Source of the DNA: Owenia fusiformis
Taxonomy: Eukaryota > Annelida > Polychaeta > Sabellida > Oweniidae
Assembly: GCA_903813345.2 (NCBI GenBank)
Contig: CAIIXF020000010.1
Coordinates: 23,977,740-24,041,739, forward strand
DNA: 64,000 nucleotides
Direction of reading: 5' to 3'
The notes beneath the pieces were generated by a model that was not told the origin of the DNA, did no database searches, and saw only the letters and a list, made by a program, of their open reading frames with translations. Numbering within the stretch: the stretch's first letter is position 1; each line of letters starts with the position of its first letter. Shown one piece after another: positions 57,311 through 64,000 of the stretch. A program made the position numbers and the translations under genes.

Positions 57311-60300
57311 CACTATAAGCATACCCTTTGCTATCTGTATACCAAACACTGGTATTAGCACTGGTATTTACTCATATATATTAGATTATCCTAAATAGTG
57401 TACCAGTATGACTTCAATATTTGTCTCTTCATATTGGATAAATTATACAACCATCATTGTGAGTTCTACAGCCACGACTTTCTATAGTCTTGCCCTCCCC
57501 CCAGACACTCTGCCACAAGGAGAGAAGTAGAAGATAGGGGCGGGGCCAGAGGATTAATGCAAGACTACTATCATCATCTCACAACCTTTATATAGAGAGA
57601 AACTCTTTTAAATCAGAATGGGTATACGCCATTTATGTTGCTATTGTCTCCCTTATACATGAATACTAGTATAATGCTATTTAGAGAATTGCGTTCAGAT
57701 TTTCATGTTTACAAAGCTTATTATTATAGTAGAAATCGGTCAATTAGCAATCCTTTATATATAATATATCAATAAGACTCTTTTAAAGATATAATTGATA
57801 CCCCAATATAATTACTGAGCACCAATAATTCATGAGAAATGTAAACGGGTCAGGCATTGATCCAATCTATAAATGCAGCAGTGTGGTATAACTACAGCTT
57901 TAACTCATTCAATGCATAACTAGAAAAAAGCAACTCTCTGGAGTAGCAGATCTAGGGGTCCTGCGAATTCTCAATATTGCTTGAGTAGATGCGAGTCGTA
58001 ATAATCTTGATTTACATCATTAAAAATTCATACAAAATGATGTCATATTTGGAATCCACATGTAAAATTACATCTAGAAATATGGTTTTGAAAATTTAAT
58101 TTTCCTTGAAAATATGACTTCTAGGTCGGGGAGATTCCTCATAGACCCCATGTTGTAAAATCACAAAAAGTTAAGTATTTATTCTTGTGTTAGGCAGATA
58201 ATATTTTCTTTTACTGGACATATATTATTAAAATTTGTATAACTATCAGATACATAGACCTGAACGAGCCACCTAGTGGTGAAACTGGTAACTACCTACT
58301 CGCATGTGCGTTATTGCTCAAGATATTAGCGTACCAAACTCAACCTGAATATCGAATAGTGGGAGATTTGAATTTTAACTTTAAAGCGACAACAAGGACT
58401 GTGAAGAGAAAAATGGATAAATTTTACCTTTTCTGAGCTATCAGAGCTAAGTTTGGTCTAACATCTTCTTCCTTATTCCTATTTTATCAAAATGTATGCA
58501 TATGGCAATATTCATCAACCAGTAGAACTGACAAATCGTTTAAAATCTTTAATTCTATACAAGGAGTCCCACTTATGGGATTTTTCAAATTCTTTCCAGG
58601 TCGATGTGGAAACACCTCGCAGATGAAATTGAAACTAATTTTCTGGCTGCTCGAGTCGATAAAAACTCTGATAGTGTGAGTCTTTTTATGAAAACGTTTC
58701 TAATAGAAATCATTTGACGATTATTAGAAAGCATTAAAGTCAAATCCAAATCGGAATCTGACATAAAAGTGCAAAAATATTGCACGGACTTTAGAGAACA
58801 TACTTCCTGTTTAATAAAAATGGCGAAGATAAAGAAGACAAAGAATTAGAGGATATTCTTTTGCCATCATCAATCGATATAAAGTATGTGTACAAATTGT
58901 AGTTAATATATACATGTTTAAATGCTATAACACATTCAAAGCTTTCATTTTACGATAGGCCCAGGATCATTGGATAAGACTCGGCGCTGCTTGGTGCTGC
59001 TTTAACTAACAGTTCAATCAATACTGCACGTTCGATACAATTGAAAACACATGAACTTCAGCAATTGAAAACACATGAACTTCAGTAGATTTAGATGTTA
59101 TAAATAATATACAATTTTACATAATTCTCCTCAATGTCTACAGAAATAACACCTTACAAATTTTGTTTGGTAGGATCATCTTTTCCAAAGTGAATTCCAC
59201 TAGATTTTGGCCTATCACTACATTTAGGGTAGATGCATCATGCTTCAAAGCTTGACCAATATTCCCAGCACAACCAAGAAGATGCAAATACCAAGAATCT
59301 AACTGGACAAATAGATCAAACCAATGTCAATATGGCATACACAGGGTTTACTTCAACTCTCAATTGAATGATTGATCTCCATCTAGGCAGGGCTTGAATG
59401 ACAGATCTAAAATTAGGTGCTGGATCAATTCATTGATTGACATATGGACTTAGTCAGTTGCATAACTCTTGCAATGAGGGAGGTATTATCCATCAACTGG
59501 TCAATAAAATCAGGGCTTCTGGGTTACTTATTACAAGATTACAAGGCTCCTGTTTGAATCTGAGAGGGATCAGTATCATCTGACTTGTGCCCCTCAAACT
59601 CTCTAAAAGACAGGAACATATCCAAAATAGACTCCTTAAAATCACCATTTTAAGTGTTCTGATATGAGATATTTATGTGCTTCTAAATATAGAGGAATCA
59701 TTTTGACATGTAATGATGTTAAATATTTATTGTGTTATACAATTAAAAAATAGAAATGTAAAGCAACAGATTAGAACTTTAATGGTGAAATATCAAACAG
59801 AAATATATTTCTAGGAAAAATTCAATCCCAAAAGTCAACTTCAGAGACCCACCATGTCTATCAGAATTACTTTTGTGGTGATAACCGATGGTATCTTCCT
59901 CCAATCTTTACGCAAATAACGTCACACATTCATCAATTAAAGAATAGAAAAGAATCCCATTTTATAGATTATTATAAAGGAATGCAAGGTATATTGACAG
60001 GCTGACACAATACACAAAAAACTAAGAGAAAAGGAATGTGTCAATTTATGACTGGGTAGAGATTTCAGAACAAATTATCAATAGTACAAGAAAACCTTCA
60101 TTATGATCTTATGAGAAGGAGACATACCTAATCACACTTGTCAGTATAATAGTAGCATCCAATAAAACTGAATATATGAAAATCATATCTTATAGAAACT
60201 CAATAAACCCTTACAGAGAATGAATGAAATCATATAGACAAAAACAAATAAAGATTACAATCGATTTTTCTAGGATAGCTTTACTTTTCCTGAGGGTGTT

Positions 60301-60847
60301 GTAATATGACCTTGAAAGCTGTTCTTCCACTGTCTTCATAATCATTGATTTATATACATAATTGCTTTTGGTTTCAGCAGAAATTTGTGCCAATGATACG
60401 GACTTCATCATAATCTCCTAACGGTAATCTGTAAAGGTGAAGGATTATAAGTTCTAGTGTGGTGGAGTGGTGGAAGGGAAATGAAAAAAACAATTAATGA
60501 CAATATACATCATGGAGAAGGCAGTGAGAATTATATATAACAGGGTGAGATATGAGCAAATACAGTAGAGAACTGAATAAATATGTTTTAGTATGGGTGA
60601 ACTCTTCAAACCACACAAGATAAACTGCAAGATCGCTTCTCCATTATAGCCATACCTATTCTAAATCAAGCCAATTTACTTATGAATGTGGTATCTCAAC
60701 TGCAGAAAGAGGTCTTTCAAAGAAACCTAAGTTGAAGCTAAGGAACATCCAAAAAGTGATCCCAAGTCAATTGAAAACAAACTACATGTAACTGTATAAC
60801 ATTCTTATATCAAACACACTAGTAAGTTGAATAACATATACTTCCAA
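57311..60847. other. unc-13 upstream intron (or 5' region), no exon found
   Basis: No supported coding exon. 57920-57962 (CTAGAAAAAAGCAACTC, then GGAGTAGCAGATC) is a solo 3' end of Helitron-like family 1. A 24-bp unit CAATTGAAAACACATGAACT is duplicated in tandem at about 59038-59085. The frame at 60211-60411 on the minus strand is preceded by a TTTACAG acceptor-like site at 60434, but is unrecognised and does not resemble the UNC-13 N-terminus. Confidence 0.45.
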
Positions 60848-61305
60848 CTAGACAACAGCAATGCCAAAGCGTAGCAAATCCCATCGAACAGCCATGGCTG
60901 GCATTTTTAAAAACAAAGTATACAGCAAAAAAGGCAGCCATTTTTCAAAATGGCCAACTTCTACCAAAAGTGTCATTAGACAGTGTGCCATGCTTATAGT
61001 ATTCACATACCAAATATGAACAAAATCGCTCCACTACTTTTCGAGTTACAGCAAAAATCGTAAAATAACGAGTAAAGGCTGAGTAAAATACATTTAAATG
61101 GTGGCAATTTTTCAAAATGGCCACCTTCTACCAAAAGTGTCATTAGACAGTGTGACATGCTTATAGTATTCACATACCAAATATGAACAAAATCGCTCTA
61201 CTACTTGCTAACATAACATATTGCTATTACAGTTTTACATATTCCACCTAAATTACTGTTAAATCGGCACTAAAATGGTCATCATTTTTAAATGAGCGGC
61301 CATGT
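60848..61305 (-). mobile_element. Helitron-like family 1 fragment (hairpin/CTAG end)
   Basis: CTAG at 60848-60851 after an A, then CAACAGCAATGCCAAAGCGTAG and AAATCCCATCGAACAGCC. Two units follow with AAAATGGCCA, AAGTGTCATTAGACAGTGTG and ATATGAACAAAATCGCTC. It belongs to the subtype at 17521-18403. The TC end and GGACGGAC stretch are missing. Confidence 0.75.
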
Positions 61306-61316
61306 ATCAAATACAT

Positions 61317-61436
61317 TAATTGTAGTAAACATTCTTGTTATAATAAATACACTAGCTGTACCAAACATATTCGTTGCATCACACACACTAATTGTACCAA
61401 ATATACTAGTTCTACTAAATAGAATGGTTGTATCAT
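61317..61436 (+). repeat. Diverged ~28 bp tandem repeat
   Basis: About four imperfect units of the form ACACTA.TTGTACCAAATA (ACATTAATTGTAGTAAACAT, ACACTAGCTGTACCAAACAT, ACACTAATTGTACCAAATAT, ACTAGTTCTACTAAATAGAA). It directly follows the truncated Helitron-like fragment. Confidence 0.7.
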
Positions 61437-61805
61437 GTACTCTGTGTAAGTGCACATATTAAGATTATGGTTACAGTTATGGTTATGATAATTTCCGCCA
61501 AAGTGCGTCACTTGGACAGTTCATTTTTGAGTCCTTCAGGTCCTCTCAATTGTCGGGACAGGTCCTTGAAAGCACTGATTATGTACATAAAGATTTTTAG
61601 AGACAGCTTAATTTTCTCAATTCTCAAGGGATTTATATCAAAAGCAAAGTCTAATTATCATATCTTTAAGAGTCTTAGAACCCAAATGGGATTTTACTTA
61701 TGCATAGAGTCTTTGACAGCTTTTATATGCTATACATTGGCTAATTTAGTTGTCAGAATTTTTATTTCAGTTTTATTATGCATTACCCTTCACATTTGTT
61801 TGATT

Positions 61806-61860
61806 TGCTTCTTTAAAAATAGCTTCGTCTTCACTCTTTCAGTTTAAGAAAAACATCTGA
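61806..61860 (+). repeat. Short third copy of the 142-467 repeat
   Basis: TAGCTTCGTCTTCACTCTTTCAGTTTA followed by an ATCTGAACTC stretch matches the outer part of 142-467 in the same orientation. Only about 50 bp are present. The C-terminus of the 139-codon frame at 61428-61847 is made of this repeat. Confidence 0.6.
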
Positions 61861-63360
61861 ACTCTGGACTGTCTTTTCTAGTTCTTAAGGAGAGGGGGTA
61901 AAAGCTTAATTGGAGGTCTTTATCAATATTTGGTTTGTGATAAGCATAAGTTCTTTCTCATCCAAAATAGGCAGTAGAAACCATACTGAATCAAAAATAT
62001 AAGACAGCGCAACATATTAACATTATCAAATAGAAAATCATGTTGCAATAGATAAAATACACATTTTGTTGTAGAATATTTCATGACCTCTTGCTGTGTG
62101 GCAATCTGAGGCATCTCAAGATTGAGAAGATGATGTGTTTTATCATTATGCAACAGATTCATACTGAACAGCAATTTGTTGGCTTCATTGAAACACACTT
62201 AGAAAAAGTTCCCACAAAGGACAGTGTCCTCCTATTTTATTTTAGTATATTCTATTGACATTATGTCACGTAAATCCAATAATTACAGCTCAAAGATATT
62301 ATCGCATCATGGATCATAGTGAGCACTTGTTTTAATATACACATAATATGCCTGGAGATACATAATCCCTGTAAATTAATGTAGATTGACGTGTAATTTA
62401 TAATGTAAATTCATATTAGGCAAGGTCTGGTTCCATTCACAAATTAGTTAAAACAGGAAGCTCACTGTGACTTGACCCATAAGCTATGATGGCTTTGTCG
62501 AGCTATATGTGAAGCTTAGGGAACTAAACACCTTTGCATCTTCTTTTTCATCAAGCTATTTTATATAAAAAGTATTTGACTACTTCTACCTTACTTAGTC
62601 TTAAGAAAATTCTGATACTTGCTAACCTCAAATCCTGAACTCAATTATATTAGGGAACCATGTTCAACAAAGTCTCCCAAAGCAGTATTCTCTATTAACA
62701 TTGAAGTCAATGAAGTTAATAGGCATCACAATACTCTTTTGAGCCATAGGTCAAACAATGAACTTTTCTAGCGAGCACGATATCATAACCAAAAAGCACT
62801 ATAACTCCAAAATTATCTTGAAAGCACTAACAAATCCAAATAAAGAATTAAGAAAACTAAACATTCAGATCTAAGTGCTTATAAGACATAACTATGTATT
62901 GAAGATTGCAAGCAATTTTACAGAAGACCTCTAAAGATGTCAGTGTTGAGAGCCTGCTCTCGAGGTCAAGAAAACATGACTGTGTTCTCACACTATACAG
63001 CCTTTGCTATAAGAAAATAACAAGTGGTGCGATATAATGTGCGCAAGGTATGGATATTTACTGTCATTTTTGAATTTGAATTTTCATATTTCATAAACAA
63101 AGGTATTCAGTTATATTCACCCATTTGTAGAGGACACCTTATAAAAGGGAAAGTCTATTGTTTCCTTCATTCTTTTACGACGCACTAAACATTCATCTTT
63201 TCTCTACAGCAAAAAATTTGAAATTGCAACTTTAATACATCGTTTACAGCCTTCATTCAGTATTGGTGATCGAGATAACCAATCGATATAAACCATTTTT
63301 ACATTTTGAAAGTCATGGACTTTGTGAATTTAAAAAAAAAAGAAAACTGTTATCGGATAT
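61861..63360. other. AT-rich sequence, nothing recognised
   Basis: No coding exon, RNA gene or mobile-element end is supported. The minus-strand frame 61923-62198 is unrecognised. Confidence 0.45.
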
Positions 63361-63433
63361 GTGCTACCTCTTAACAAGCGGATTAGATATCGTCACTTTA
63401 CGGATATCCGCACCGCTTGTTTAGAGGTAGCAC
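63361..63433. other. Near-perfect 21-bp-arm hairpin
   Basis: The arm GTGCTACCTCTTAACAAGCG(G) at 63361-63381 is complementary to 63413-63433 with a single mismatch. The 31-nt loop itself contains GATATC twice and the palindrome CGGATATCCG. Size and arm length would allow a microRNA-like precursor or a small DNA-element remnant. Perfect complementarity of this kind is also common in decayed TIRs, and there is no expression evidence. Confidence 0.6.
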
Positions 63434-64000
63434 ACTTTCAAAATGCAAGTACAATTTGTATTGATAGGTCATCTTGATCATCAATATAGAATGAATGCTG
63501 TTTACGCTATGTTACAGCTACAATTTCAAATTATATGCTTTGGAGAGAATATTATTGCTTGATGTGTCGCTATAAAATCAAGTACACAACTATTTACAAA
63601 ATTCCCTTTTTATTAGAGATCCTGTACACATGTCTTAATATAATTGAGAAACCTAACATGCCTTTGTTTGTGAAATATCACGAATTGAAATTGAAAAATG
63701 GCCATCAATATTTCCACCGCACGCACATGATATCCTAACCTCTTGTTTTCGTATAGCACAGTCTGTATAGGGTGGTTCTAGGCATTTAAAAATTGACATT
63801 TAACATTAAGCATTCGCAAATATAAGCTTAGTGTGCATTCGTTATATACCAAATTGGACCCGTCAGCTGAAATAATGATTACCCAATTAGCATTTGAATA
63901 GATTTTATTGCCCACTACTGAGAAGTCCGCTAGCCACCAACTATCGAGTGAGGGTCGACTTTTGACTCAACTATCGAGCTTGTCTGTTTACCCAATCTTT
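63434..64000. other. Right edge of window, nothing recognised
   Basis: AT-rich sequence. The 67-codon plus-strand frame at 63535-63738 has no recognisable product. No unc-13 first exon is seen up to the edge. Confidence 0.4.

Noticed and set aside
58430-58480. Possible first coding exon of unc-13 (AAAAG/GTAAAA on the minus strand)
   Set aside because: The frame from the nearby ATG stops after five codons and no UNC-13 N-terminal residues are present.
61428-61847. 139-codon plus-strand reading frame, hydrophobic
   Set aside because: Its end is made of a dispersed repeat (61806-61860), its residues follow AT-rich composition, and no family or splice context supports it.

Overview
This is a eukaryotic, AT-rich, gene-poor and repeat-dense window, almost certainly from an animal and most likely a marine invertebrate (the phylum is not resolved). 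The only gene I can prove is a piece of unc-13 (Munc13) on the minus strand. Three short exons with canonical GT-AG borders at 51635-51734, 22264-22381 and 5363-5486 join in frame and encode nearly all of the N-terminal C2A domain, the part of long UNC-13 isoforms that homodimerises or binds RIM at the presynaptic active zone. The first coding exon lies beyond 51.7 kb or outside the window, and the exon after 5363 lies off the left edge. Everything else sits in giant introns (29.3 kb and 16.8 kb) or in the flanking introns.

The introns are built from nested mobile elements and tandem arrays. Left part (0-15 kb): an inverted pair of a ~320 bp repeat that brackets exon 5363-5486, a 1.3 kb foldback element, a Tc1/mariner-type MITE with TA duplication, and a ~5 kb TIR element that has been hit by a hAT-like element with a perfect 8-bp target duplication. 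Middle (15-30 kb): a foldback MITE carrying a tRNA-derived SINE, a ~24-copy 84-bp minisatellite split by a Helitron-like element, and a second 84-bp array consisting of nine extra copies of the end of the unc-13 exon plus its 5' splice site. These are followed by more Helitron-like copies and a three-level nest (TIR element, then Helitron, then LINE). Right part (30-64 kb): an 18-bp minisatellite, a ~130 bp repeat family, LINE 3' fragments, a MITE with a mariner transposase C-terminal relic, a hAT-like element containing a 2 kb CATGG-rich palindromic block, a TIR element with a 5-bp TATTA duplication, a long-TIR element with a possible captured ORF, and further Helitron-like copies.

The commonest family is a non-autonomous Helitron-like element, usually in minus orientation. 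On its own strand it starts TCCCACCGAAC after an A, carries GGACGGAC microsatellite and ~145 bp internal units, and ends with a small hairpin and CTAG (or CTGG) before a T. I see no intact transposase, reverse transcriptase or Rep/helicase gene, so all elements here look non-autonomous or dead. Most long ATG-initiated reading frames in the window lie inside repeats and are not genes.
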